From positions 4,614,023-4,678,022 of the forward strand of contig JAQFVV010000012.1 in NCBI GenBank assembly GCA_028023455.1: a DNA stretch of 64,000 bases, in the 5' to 3' direction. Positions 23,463 through 34,845 of the stretch are shown piece by piece. How positions within the stretch are numbered: the first letter of the stretch is position 1; the number at the start of each line of letters is the position of its first letter. The stretch comes from Epiperipatus broadwayi (Eukaryota; Onychophora; Udeonychophora; Euonychophora; Peripatidae). The translations under genes were made by a program, and so were the position numbers. The notes under the pieces are model-generated. The model was not told the origin of the DNA, searched no databases, and saw only the letters and a program-made list of their open reading frames with translations.

Positions 23463-24238
23463 GTAAATATGCTTTAGTCATAATTGTTGAATGGGGATAT
23501 CCATTTCAATATTTGAAGAATCTGTGGAATGGTAAGTGTTTAAAATATTGAGAGTAAATGCTGAGGGAGTTGAGAATATTTTTTTGCATTATCATGATTA
23601 TCTCTGAAATCTTTCCAGCTAAGCAATCTGTACTCTTTTTTATAGTTTTAATGTGCTTTTTTATATTGCTTTTGCAGTTTTTAATGTTTGTATTTTAGCA
23701 GAAAAGGAAAAAAAAACAATGTATCTTGAACAGTTTTCATTTTTCTGCATAATAATACCAAATCTATCATTAGGTGACCTGAAAATTCTAATTTCTTGAT
23801 GTTCATTGATGTTTAAAATTAACAGCAGAAAGGAAAACTATCAGCCCCAAGTAGTTCTTAAGATGTGCACAGAAAATTATATGTTAATATCACCAAAATA
23901 TAATTACTAATAAAATAATGACTAAAATACTTCTCATTTATGATACTTGAAAACAGATCCTTTTTTTGTGTTGTCTTTTTATTTTTCAATATTTTTTCAG
24001 CTTATTGTTTAGAATCATTGTCTTTATACATATATAAATCAATGACTGCATAATGTTAGATTGATTTGTATTCATTTAATATATATATATTGTAAAGCTA
24101 GCGAGACATGTTGTAAAACTCACATATATCTTCATGACATAAATCATAATTTTAAATATATATGATCAAATTTATTAAGAATGGAAGAATAATTAAAGAA
24201 TTAGTTAAGTAGATTTTTAAAATGCAGTTTTGTAAAAT
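23463..24238. other. AT-rich non-coding DNA
   Basis: No gene recognised. Confidence 0.4.
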
Positions 24239-24252
24239 AAAAACATTGTGTT

Positions 24253-24353
24253 TTTTTTCAAGTGTCATAGCATCGGCCGGGACGCAAATCCGCAAACCAG
24301 GCAACTGTTTGTAAGGCAGTCGCACTGACCTCTCAACCACCAATGCAAGACAA
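24253..24353 (-). mobile_element. tRNA-derived SINE (SINE-L) with 14-bp TSD
   Basis: Flanked by AAAAACATTGTGTT at 24239-24252 and 24354-24367. The minus strand reads the usual SINE-L body ending GATGCTATGACACTTG. A minus-strand frame over it is a by-product of the SINE sequence. Confidence 0.9.
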
Positions 24354-24925
24354 AAAAACATTGTGTTATATTGTTTTTTTTTAAAAATAGAATAAAGTTT
24401 TGAGAGAGGATGGGGGAAAATTGAAAATAAAAAGATTTAACTCACTCTCTCCTTTTAAAAGAAAACTCTCCTTTTGTAATATAAAAATAAATAAATAGGG
24501 AACATTAGAATAAAATTTGTATGTAAAAAAAACTTTTGTAAATGTAATTAGTTTAAAAGATTACTGATTGAATTATTTTAAAAAAAAATCAAACATGTAA
24601 ACTATCTTATAAAAGTGATAGTAAATTAAACTAAGAAAAAAATTAGATAATGTACAATGTAAAATTAATTAGATTAAAGCAAATGTAAAAATCAATTAGA
24701 TTAATGAAATGTAAGAATTAATTTTAAAAAAAAAATAGATTTCAAGTTACAATCAAAATTAAAAATAATAAGTTAAAACAATGAGAGAAAAAAAGGATAT
24801 AAAGTCACAGTGATCTATGGTTAATCAGTTTGTTTTGTATTTTGTGATTGAATTATTCACCTCTTCATTTTGTGATAGAATTAGTCTGGTCTTCAAGCCA
24901 TAAATTAATCATCTTCATTTTGTGA

Positions 24926-25315
24926 TTGAATTATTCCACTTTTTCCACACTTCAGTCTGTAATTGATTCAGTGCTTAATTCATTCATTTATCCAGAGATT
25001 CAAAAATTCAAAAACAGTATAGAGCCAATCTTTACCACTGTGTCAAATATTATTACCAGAGCCACAGAAGTAGCAATATGCATTGCTAGACAGCCAAAGG
25101 ATGTTCAACTGGGCTTCAGGCCCCAAATTCCTCCAAAATTAACTGTTCTGTCTGAACCCTCACTAGAAACTGATGCCAAAATGGTAAAATAGATGCTGTT
25201 GTAAACTCTCTCTCCCCCTTTTATGAAAACCAAGAAATGGAAAACAAGCCCTGAAAACATTGATGGACACCAAAAAGCCAACTGGTTGGAACTGACAATC
25301 ATGAAAACCTAGGTA
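24926..25315 (+). CDS. Unidentified ORF, possibly a retroelement fragment
   Basis: A frame of 88 codons (24926-25192) lies in sequence clearly richer in G and C than its flanks. After the stop, another frame continues with protein-like composition (DAVVNSLSPPFYENQEMENK). The first part contains FKNSIEPIFTTVSNIITRA and PKDVQLGFRPQIPPKLTV. I recognise no domain. It is preceded by an imperfect direct repeat of CTTCATTTTGTGATTGAATT (24842-24935). It could be a gag-like fragment or a decayed exon; there is no promoter, splice or poly(A) evidence. Confidence 0.3.
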
Positions 25316-25699
25316 AAGATATTTTGATACTTATCTATAGACACTGTATATTTATTTTAAATGAACTGGGCTTAATGAAGCCTGAAACTAATCCTTCATA
25401 TTTCTTTATGTAAAATATTATATTGTTATATTATATTAGATATATCTATGCATGAATGATGTTTTATTAATTATTATTTGGTCTATTTTCTCTCTATTGT
25501 CACTATGTGTCATCATTAATTTATAGTTATAAATAATATATGTGTTAAGTTAAATGTACCAGACTCTTTATTTAAATGTATGAGCTAGCTCGGGATGTTT
25601 CAAGCACTGGATTGTGTGCCTGTCATCCTTAACATATGAGTGGTAGTCCTAGAGATTTGTTTTAAATTAAGTGTAGCCACATATATATTTTCTATATTT
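25316..25699. other. Non-coding DNA
   Basis: AT-rich to about 25560, then GC-richer sequence probably belonging to the hAT remnant whose end is at 25777. Confidence 0.35.
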
Positions 25700-25777
25700 A
25701 GGCATTTACAGGGTAGGCTGGATTCAACATCATCATGGGCCAGATATGGTCTGTGGGACAGCAGTCACTCACCCCTG
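25700..25777 (-). mobile_element. hAT-type transposon terminus
   Basis: The minus strand from 25777 reads CAGGGGTGAGTGACTGC, then TGTCCCACAGACCATATCTG and GCCC. This resembles the common hAT end that begins CAGGGGTGGGCAAACT and continues with GGCCC-rich sequence. No matching second terminus was located, so the element extent is unknown. Confidence 0.5.
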
Positions 25778-26544
25778 TTTAAGACAAAGCCCTTATCTGT
25801 CTAAAGATATGGAACCCATCCTTTAGTTTTATTTTGCTATTATAAACAAAGACTTCTTATAACTTTTACAATATTTGCAATATCATTTTAATTTACACTC
25901 TTAATATAATTTTGTCAAATAGATTGATTGTTTTTTTTTTCAATATTTCTATTGCTTTAGTCAATCCAAATTACGTTTTATTTATTATTATTATTATTAG
26001 CCAATATTAAAATGTATAGTTTGCTTTTAAATGCTTAGTCTGTGCTTCTGAAAAGTTAAGGATTTTTTTTGCCATTATATATTATACATTCGAAGAATAA
26101 TGCTCTTTACTGAGAAGATAGCATTTGTTTTGTTTTTTTTTTGTTTTATGAATAATATCTTATTGTTTCAATGTTTTATAAAATTTCAATGTAAGATTAT
26201 TTAGATTTAAAAACAAAATTAGATAACTAAGTTATTCACCCAAAACAGTACTTTTTAAATTTTTTTATATAATTGGAAAGTTTAATGATAATAAAATCAA
26301 TATACTTCTTTTTCTATTCTAAATTAACAAAAGGAATATATAAATACAGATACATATAAAGTACATTGATTATCATTGTCTTAAAAAGAAAATCAGATAA
26401 TATATGTAATTAGAAAAAAGAATATCTTTAATAAAAGATATATTTATTTAATTATTTTATAGTAATTGAAATTAGAAAAAAATAATTATAACACCAAAAA
26501 TTAGATGAAGATTTGAATCTAGACTTTCAAACTCCCTTCAGTGC
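25778..26544. other. AT-rich non-coding DNA
   Basis: (TTA)n near 25980 and several poly(T) tracts. No gene recognised. Confidence 0.4.
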
Positions 26545-26660
26545 TTTACTTCATTCTATACAATTGATACACATGTCCATGTACAAGATAAAAGAACTCT
26601 AACATACATATTTTATGATGAACCAGTTCATTAGTTGGTCCCAATCATCATTTACCACAC
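26545..26660 (-). repeat. Diverged family C copy
   Basis: Plus-strand GATACACATGTCCATG, AAGATAAA and ATGATGAACCAG follow the order of the family C arm (GATACACTTGAACACAT, AAGATAAATAATC, GCTAAACCAGC). On the minus strand the ribozyme region shows GACCAA, CTAATGA and ACTGGTTCAT, so the core G is lost. It is an old inactive copy. Confidence 0.5.
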
Positions 26661-27892
26661 ATATTTTTATATACTTATCAGTTTCATAATTCTTCTTCCC
26701 ATGTCTATTTTATATTATTTGAAAGTATATTTTTATAACAACCTTAAACATATATCAAATCAAATTAGTTGTCTGCAACTTTAATAAGAAGTAGTCCTTT
26801 ATTTCTCCAGGATTTAACAATTTGATTGTATTAGAATTTTCATTATCATCATTTTAGTATATTTTAATTAACCCTGTCAACAACAAAATTAATCAAAACC
26901 TAAAATTTATATTTAGAGTCTGTCTTTTATTTGAGTTGTAATCTGTTCATTTTCATATATAGTTCAAAATTAATTATACCTATCGTTATATGTCACCTAT
27001 ATGGAAATCTTAATCTACACACATATATATATATAAAATGGACACATTAATACTATTGACAATAATACTGACAATGACTATAAGCCCATCTGTTAATACA
27101 TAGCTTAATGCACTATAGCTTAAACAAATTCTGGGAGATCTTAATCTATAGACTTTAGTTAATAATTTATAAAAAATATAAAAATATTAAATTCCGGATG
27201 AAACAGTGTGAAGCTGTAATTAATTTGCAATATTGTTAGTTTTTGTTTTGTTTTATTACCATTATTTTTCTCTAAATATTTAAATGGTTTTGAAAAATAT
27301 TTATCCTTGTGTATATTTTTGAAACATGACTATTTCCACTAATACGTATAGTACTTTACTACTGTTACTCAATGCTTTATTTACCACTCTCTTTTATAGT
27401 TTTGATTGCTCCAGTAATCTTCTTCAGAAATTTTTATATCTCCTAACTTCAAGTGATAATACATATTTTACTAATACATATTTCAATTGATATTATAATA
27501 TTAATATTGATTTCAACTGTGATTTCTGGAGTCAAGATGAAAAAATAATATTTAATTTTTTGAGATGTTCAAAATTTTCAAACTGGCTAAATGAACAAAA
27601 TATACATTTTCAATATAGAGGTAAAGCATTATATGGTAGTAATAAGAAGGAATTTTAATCAACACAACATTTTAACTTAAATATATGTTTAAAAATATAT
27701 ATAAAGTTTATAATATGATTTCTGTATGGAAATATAATATCCTTATAAAGTGTTTTAAATAGTTTCAAATATCTATGAAATAATAAATTCCAAATAATCT
27801 TATTTCTTATAAGTTGCAGCATATTTTAGATATGGTAAACTATTACTGCAAAGTTAAACATCTATGTAAAATTAATAAATTAAAAGAATCTA
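26661..27892. other. AT-rich non-coding DNA
   Basis: No gene or repeat end recognised. Confidence 0.4.
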
Positions 27893-28265
27893 TTTCCATC
27901 ATCTATCATTAAATGTTAAACGTCTAGAAAATTTTAAACTTTATTTTAAAGTTTTCTAAATACAAACAACTATTTGTAATAACCCATATAGACAGCACAG
28001 GTTAGGAGATTACACAACATTTTGAGTAGTATTATTCTCCACCTTCTTCTGATATAATCTATTAACCTGTAACATCTTTTTTTTATCTCATGTGTCATAG
28101 CATCAGCCAGGAAGTCAATGCTAACCTGGGACAACTGCTTGTAAGGCAGCTGTGTTGATCTCTCAACCACCAATGCTTGATACCTGTAATGCCTTTGTGT
28201 GTTATTACTAATAGTTGTTAGTAAGTTTAAATAAAGTTTAAATTTTTCTAAACATTCATTATTTA
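27893..28265. mobile_element. SINE-K inverted dimer, split by another SINE
   Basis: The left part (27893-28058) is the SINE-K 3' half on the minus strand (CTATTTCCATCATCTATC ... TAGTATTATTCTCCACC). The right part (28190-28265) is the same tail on the plus strand (GTGTGTTATTACTAATAG ... AACATTCATTATTTAG). Between them a SINE-L (28073-28181) interrupts the dimer. The tRNA head is missing. Confidence 0.75.
28073..28181 (-). mobile_element. SINE-L nested in SINE-K
   Basis: The minus strand reads the SINE-L body ending GATGCTATGACACATG. Flanks carry the 8-bp repeat ACCTGTAA (28065-28072 and 28182-28189), which is part of the interrupted SINE-K. SINE-L therefore inserted after the SINE-K dimer formed. 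Confidence 0.8.
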
Positions 28266-30180
28266 GTGATACATAATAAAAAAGTTATTTGATTAAAGAC
28301 AGTTATTCATCAAAATAATATGCTTAGCTAAAACATGTTGTTAAGTTATACATATGTATTCATTGCCATAGTTAGGTTTTTATGAAATACAAAAAATTAA
28401 CATAGATAAACAAATTAGATATAGAAAGCATTGTCTCTATTTTTACTGATTGGAATATATATATATCATTTGCTAAAGTTCAGCTAATCAACAATAATTG
28501 GAACCATCACTCCCATTTTATAAATGTAACTACACTATAAAAATACTATTCTATAATAAATAATAATGATTTATGTTATCTTCTAAAATTTGTAATATTG
28601 AATGACCATCATAATTTACATGAATACTCATTGATTTGAGTTTATAAATGAGATTGGTACCTGAATAAAATTAATGATCTTCCATATATATATATGTATA
28701 TTGTAATGGGATGGGGTGGATCAGGAAGTAGAAAGAAAAACATGAATGAATCTGGGTTGATGGAAAGTCATCATCAACCCCAGCAAAATTAAATTATAAG
28801 AGGACGTATAAAAATAATGAGATATTTAATAATAAAATGAGATTAGAGAATCTCTGTGAACTTTCAGAGATCAGCCAGCTAACTCAGAAGAGCAACTAAA
28901 ATATACATCATTCATCAGCATTATCAAAAAGTAATTATTAGTAATACTAATACTCAAAATAATAATCATCCATCATCATCATCAATGGGAATAAACAAAT
29001 TAGTACAATAAATCAGAATAAAATCAACAAACTATCTTGTAGCTAAATATGAACAATAAAAAATATAAATCAACAGTCAACTTTGTGACTGGATCAAAAA
29101 TGGATCTTCTGTAGACCAGGATAACTATTGACCTTTGCCAGCTTGGATAATAATTTAAACATAACTTGGATGCACCAGCTTAGTCCCATCCATTAGAGTA
29201 CACAATAATCAGAAATCAAAACAATAATGCTGACACATTAAAACATGCTGATCATCATCAATGCTCAGGTCACTTGTACTGGCCAACTATAAACTTAACT
29301 CCTAATAAGGCTAAACTAAAATAAAAGATAGTGCATGGGTTTTAAAGAGTATCCTCTTTTGCACCAACCAAGATGATGATTGATCATTGCTGGATGCCCA
29401 AAAGCACTAAATTCACATCCCCATTTATATATTCATCCCATGCATGAATCTAGCTCAGAGAACATAAACTCTATTACTGCATGTGATCAAGAGATGATGG
29501 AAACAATTTTAACGATGAAATAAGTTTATTAATAACAATAAAAAAATAAATGATATTTAAGGTCTTATAGGATAAGGCTCTGATTTTGAAAAGTATCCAA
29601 AATTATATACAAACTAAAGTTATTACATGGTTTTACAATATTTCTCAATTAGTTTCTATAAATGCATATATATTCAATTAACTTAAAATAATTATAAAAA
29701 AAATGATTAAATTTTATATGTGTTATACTTGACAAGCATTCATCTATATATGCACACATACATGCATGTGTGGGTAATTTCTAAACATATTTGACTTAAC
29801 CTACAATAATACATGATTAAGCTTTTAAATTCTATTTTAAAGAATACAGATCCTTAAACTAGATTGCTAAACATGTACCTAGAATTGCACAAATTATTAA
29901 CAAATTTAATTTTGTCAAACAATAAATAATAATTTTTAGAATTAATAATTCCCTTTTGAACATATATAAACTTTACATATTTAATCAATATTAAAAAAAA
30001 TCACTTTATCAAATTCTATTACAGCTTTCTTTATTCTTTTTTTTTTTTAAAGTATAGTCAATTTTTGAGAGATTGGAAAGATTTTTATCAGGTTATCTCT
30101 TAACTAATTATAAACATCTTTAATTTTAAAAATGTAGATTTAAAATGTCTTCCCAAATGAATTATTTAAAAACAACTCAC
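28266..30180. other. Non-coding DNA with a moderate-GC part
   Basis: 28690-29480 is less AT-rich and contains CAACCC/GGGTTG and CATCATCATC segments. 29355-29430 resembles a badly decayed family C ribozyme region but was not called. No gene recognised. Confidence 0.35.
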
Positions 30181-30700
30181 TTTTGTATACACATTTATCT
30201 GTGCTTCTCTTTGCATATGTAGACACAGCAGCATAAGTATAACTACTTCTTTATTCAGCTGGTGTTTCTCTTGGGCAAGTTGTTTTTTGGTCAATCCAGA
30301 CAATTGTCATCATCAGGTAAAAGTACATAATTCAGGTATGGTTGACTTTTTCCCTTCTATAGTCAGTTCCACTTATACTTGGATTTTGTAAGCTTCAGGT
30401 CAGCAAGCTGTTTTCCAGCACTTTTAAGGCTATGAATTACAAAGAATCTTGACCCATTTCCTCCATGTAAATTCAAACTCCTGCTAAGGAAAACAGTCTA
30501 CTATCTTACCTTCTTACATCCTCATGGCAGTTCTTTTGATAATTATTCTAGCTATCTTTGCAGCTAGCTTTCCTGTGGCCATTTTCTGCTACAGTTACCA
30601 ACTCTTCCCAAAATATTTTAGCCAACTTTACAGCTAGCTCTTCTGCTAACTCTTACAAAACTGCTAGCAAAAACTAACTGATATTTTTTATCAGTCTTTT
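30181..30700. other. GC-richer non-coding island
   Basis: This stretch is richer in G and C than its surroundings and has imperfect internal repeats of TTTGCAGCTAGCTTTCC/TTTACAGCTAGCTCTTC type. No frame, TSD or terminal motif supports a class. A solo LTR is possible but unproven. Confidence 0.3.
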
Positions 30701-32490
30701 ATAACCTTGGTTAGATCAGGTGACAAAAACACATTGGCTGTTTTCAATCTGTGTAATCCATTTGAAAACAAGCTGGAAATTTCTATCAAAGTGTGATATT
30801 TATGTTTTTACTTTAATCTTTGGAATTTGACCAAAGATATGATAATCCTTTAGAATTTTTCATCTACAAAGATTTTTAACTAGGTAGTAGAAATGCAAAT
30901 AAGCATTAATTAAAAAAGATATTTTGTACAAGTTTTAATTAAAAGATTTTAAAAAATTATGCTTTTTTTTGGTTAATTTCAAAATCAGAATTACAAATAT
31001 TATTTATCAGACCTTTTTAAAATACTTATTTTACAATGAAATTTTACTTTAAACCCAGAGTTATTTAACCCTTTACTTATTATTATTTTATTTTAGGAAA
31101 TATGGAAAAATATCTACAAAAATTTATCCTATGTTTATTTCTACTTTTCCTTTATTTACATATATATATATGCACATGCACTATATTAGTATGTGTTATG
31201 TGACCCAACTGGTTACAATATATATATATTTATTAAAATCATTTGAAAGAATAGTCTTTGACTTTAAAGCTAATATGAATAAATACTCATATATATATAT
31301 ATGATTAAAGTACATTTATTTCCAAAGATATTAACAATTTAAATGGATACCAAACAGTAATAGAAATAAAATAATCAAGTACATTATTAGGATTGGATAA
31401 ATATATTATTTCTTTTCCCATTGATATTCATCTGGTTTTGATAATCCTTTATATAATAGAGATTCATTACATAGATGCTACATTATATTTTATATGAGAA
31501 TATTAAATTGATTTTAACATGGACTAAGTATGCAATTATAATTACTGGTTCAGTTTGCATATTAAATTTACACTATAAATTGAATACTATACAGTTTAAC
31601 TGATTAAAGTTTTTTTTTATAAATTTATTAAAATTGGATCCAATATCATTTAGATTTTATTCTATAAGATAGTACTTTCCCTTGATACATTCAACATGTA
31701 TTTTCTGAGACACTAATGATTCAAAGAGCATGCGTAACTGCTGTCAAATTGTGATAAATATAATTTGTGAGAAGGTTTTTTAAAACTATATTAATATTAT
31801 CAATACTCTCTGGCATTTTATATAACTTTGGCTCATGTAAAATGCTTAAGAATGAGGTGAAACTTAGAGGGCACTTGTGTAGGTCTTAGTTATCTATGAC
31901 TATAGTGTAATGCTATGATACAAAAATATCATTTGCTTTAATATGATGCCCATGAGTCCATTTAATAACAACATTTAACAAAACTGATATAGCAAAATAT
32001 TTGTTTGTTCTCCCTCTGACTACACAGATACACATGGAGACATTCAGTGTGCATTGATGATAAAAAGTGTTTCATTTAACTAAAAATGGATTGATTCAAT
32101 TAATCTAGCATAGAATGTTTATAAATTTATTTAAAATGATATATAAAGAAGCAAATATCCAATAAATTTTAAATGATTTACCATATTTTCTCCATTCTCT
32201 ATTTTAGCATCATAATCTTGTAAACTTAAGTAATTAGTAATTTCAGAAGGTAGTGTCCTAATCTCCAGGTCATATTGGTTCTGTTTTTTATTCTATAATG
32301 AGGATTTGGAAATAAAACTTTAGAAACAATTCAGTTATGCAAAACTGATATTTTTAAATTTAGAAAACATTAAGGGTTGAACTTGAACCAGTTTTCTTAT
32401 AGTTAAGTAAAACTGTTAACTACATTAGTGATTAATTTCAATTCTGTTTAAATTGCAGGCAGTTTTTTCCAATGGCTGCTAATGCCCAAA
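30701..32490. other. AT-rich non-coding DNA
   Basis: TA microsatellites at 31165, 31215 and 31285. No gene recognised. Confidence 0.4.
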
Positions 32491-32658
32491 CTAATGCTAT
32501 AACATCACATGATCACTATCTTATACTAGCACATAATTGTTATTAAACAATTCAAAACAAAGTAAAACTCTCCATACAGTAGTGCCATCTTGTGCCAACA
32601 AAAGCAATCAATGGATGCCAGAAGGCTTGTGCATAAAATCCCTATCTAGTGCCTACTC

Positions 32659-32717
32659 ATCCAATATCCCCAGACTAGTTTCTGGCTTAGGGCCTTCGTC
32701 AGTGAGGAGCCTTGGAT
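32659..32717 (-). ncRNA. Type I hammerhead ribozyme (family A)
   Basis: On the minus strand: outer stem I ATCCAA/TTGGAT, internal loop GGC/TA, inner stem I TCCTCA/TGGGGA (6 bp with one wobble), core CTGACGA, stem II GGC/GCC, GAAAC, TA loop and GTC. Cleavage is expected after the C at 32673. Every required core base is present. The 10.1-11.1 pair next to the core is A opposite A, not Watson-Crick. Confidence 0.9.
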
Positions 32718-33072
32718 CTGAGAGCACTGCACCTAGATCTTAGGATCTAATGCAACCCTCAAGCTTTGTTTTGAATTGTTTAATAACAATTATGTGCTAG
32801 TATGAGATAGTGATCATGTGATGCTTAGTGTTTTAACACCAATCCTGCCTAATAGGATAGTGGTGGCTATGGTTGTTAAAGAGCCAAAGTCACCAAAATG
32901 TATCGGTGCTGAATTGAGTTCAGACCCATATGATGATATAAGCTATTGAGCATGGATTGAAAATATTATTGTGTTTTCAATTTCATTTTCATAGTTTTGT
33001 AGTTAAGTAGAGTTAAAAGATGGCTGCTAGAGAGTTGCATTAGATCCTAAGATCTAGGTGCAGTGCTCTCAG

Positions 33073-33131
33073 ATCCAAGGCTCCTCACTGACGAATGCCA
33101 CAAGCCAGAAACTAGTCTGGGGATATTGGAT
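33073..33131 (+). ncRNA. Type I hammerhead ribozyme (family A)
   Basis: ATCCAA (33073-33078) pairs with TTGGAT (33126-33131); TCCTCA (33082-33087) pairs with TGGGGA (33118-33123). Core CTGACGA is at 33088-33094, GAAAC at 33108-33112 and GTC at 33115-33117. Stem II has a G-to-T change relative to the other copies (ATGCC against GGCC), which leaves about 2 pairs. Confidence 0.85.
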
Positions 33132-33256
33132 GAGTAGGCACTAGATAAGGATTTTATGCACAAGCCTTCTGGCATCCATTGATTGCTCTTGTTGGCACAA
33201 GATGGCACTACTATATGGAGAGTTTTGCTTTGTTTTGAATTGTCTAATGCTATAAC

Positions 33257-34131
33257 GCTTGATTTTTGTCTTCATTCTTCAGCAAATAACAGCTTTTCTC
33301 TTATTTTCTACTCTGTTGCCATCTATTGTCAGCCTGAACAATCTCTAAGCTAAAAAAAATAAAATGACGTGATCTATTTATTACATTATGAATAAATTAC
33401 AGTTTTTAAGTTAAAATGATAATTATATGATGCTTATCTGTCTAAAGGCAAATTAAATAACTAGATACCAGAATACCGTCATATAGTTTATTATCAGTGG
33501 TAGTTTACTCTGTCTAACCAGCCTATCATGTTTTATAATCTTTATTTTGGAGTTACATTACAACTTTAATGAGTTTTCACATCATTAATAATTATTGAAT
33601 TAATTATTAATAACCCTATATTAAAAATGGTTATAACAAAACATGCATTTAGTGAAATATATTAAAAATCATTTTTAAGTTTTTTAATGCCTAGATGTAT
33701 ATAACGTGATTTAAAAAAAAATTAAAAATGAAAATAATTGCATCAAACTTAATTTCCAAATGGTTGGATGAATAAATGTAATAGAAGTTTAAAACTCTAC
33801 AAAATTTTCAAATATTTTATTGAAGTTTTTTTTTTATTACTTTTCTTTTGATTTACTATATTTCAATGTCTACTTAATGTATACTTCAATTTTTTTTCTT
33901 CTGACTTTTAATGTCAGTTTTGAATATTGATAGACATCTTGAATTATAAAATATTTTCAATATATATATACGTATTTATTTTGGTAAAAAATGTTGCTTT
34001 ATTTATTTTTTTTAATATTAAAAAATGAAAAAAAAAAAACGTAAAAAAATAAAAAATTAAAGAATATATGAATATGTGCGTACATATATATGACTAACTT
34101 ATATTGTATGTATATGCCGTAGATAATAAAT
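33257..34131. other. AT-rich non-coding DNA
   Basis: No gene or repeat boundary recognised. Confidence 0.4.
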
Positions 34132-34206
34132 AATAAAATAAATTCTACAACAGTATGTAGATAGTTATAATTGTCTATATACTGTTGTAGAATTTATTTT
34201 ATTATA
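34132..34206. repeat. AT-rich perfect hairpin
   Basis: AATAAAATAAATTCTACAAC and AGTATGTAGATA are followed, after an 8-nt loop, by their near-exact reverse complement. The stem is about 33 bp. Confidence 0.8.
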
Positions 34207-34542
34207 TATATAATATAACAGTTTTGAATTACAATAACGGTTCAATAGTAATAATAATATATAAACAATTATATATATATGTTTTTTATAATACATCAAT
34301 TCAGTATGATTAGATTGCATGTTATATATATCTATCTGTTAACCTGGAATAAGAAATCTTGCACTTCTATTTATTCTTTATGAAGTTTGTCTAATATTCC
34401 GTTCTTTTACAAAAACCTATTTTTCAAAAGGCATCTGATCGTCATGAAGTAAAAGTTGTATTTCACAAAGAATTAATTACAAATGTACACTTAACATGAT
34501 GATATGGCACTACCAGGGATAATGAAAAAGAATATGACAAAA

Positions 34543-34833
34543 ATCAAAACTCTCCATACAGTAGTGCCACCCTGTGCCAAACAGAGTAATCAGGGGATGC
34601 CAGAAGGCTTGTGCATAAAATCCCTATCTAGTGCCTACTCATCCAATATCCCCAGACTAGTTTCTGGCTTGAGGCCTTCATCAGTGAGGAGCCTTGGATC
34701 TGAGAGCACTGCTTATACACAAGTCTTCTGGCATCCATTGATTACTCTGGTTAGCACAGGGTGGATTACTGTATGGAGAGTTTTGCCTTGTTTAATAACA
34801 ATTATATGCTAGTATAAGAGATGGTGATCATGT
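34543..34833 (-). mobile_element. Family A element with one ribozyme
   Basis: Bounded by a 12-bp TSD AATATGACAAAA (34531-34542 and 34834-34845). The left arm CAAAACTCTCC ... GAGAGCACTGC carries a minus-strand hammerhead. The right arm is a shorter inverted copy ending GAGAGTTTTGCC, followed by the terminus ATGGTGATCATGT. The 102-codon frame across it is chance. Confidence 0.9.
34641..34699 (-). ncRNA. Type I hammerhead ribozyme (family A)
   Basis: On the minus strand: ATCCAA/TTGGAT, TCCTCA/TGGGGA, core CTGATGA, stem II GGC/GCC, GAAAC, TA and GTC. This is the closest copy to the inferred family consensus, with all core bases intact and full stem I pairing. Confidence 0.92.
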
Positions 34834-34845
34834 AATATGACAAAA

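Larger units (their letters stand above)
32504..33243 (-). mobile_element. Longest family A element, two opposed ribozymes
   Basis: Bounded by a 13-bp TSD CTAATGCTATAAC (32491-32503 and 33244-33256). Left to right: terminus ATCACATGATCAC; arm with a minus-strand hammerhead (32659-32717); a second copy of the terminal region in opposite orientation (about 32770-32830); a unique segment of about 200 bp (32835-33035); then the inverted arm with a plus-strand hammerhead (33073-33131), ending GAGAGTTTTGC and GAATTGT. There is no coding capacity. Size, TSD and ribozymes fit a retrozyme; the inverted arrangement is unusual. A 68-codon frame inside is a shadow. Confidence 0.9.

Noticed and set aside
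29355-29430. Further family C hammerhead (GATGATGATTG ... GCTGG ... TAAATTCA)
   Set aside because: The core C and the GAAA box are missing and stem I does not pair; at best an unrecognisable relic.
30181-30700. Solo LTR
   Set aside because: No TG/CA ends, TSD or primer-binding site could be identified.
32537-34812. Frames of 68 and 102 codons sharing a serine-rich peptide
   Set aside because: They read through family A repeat arms, so similarity reflects the repeat, not a protein family.
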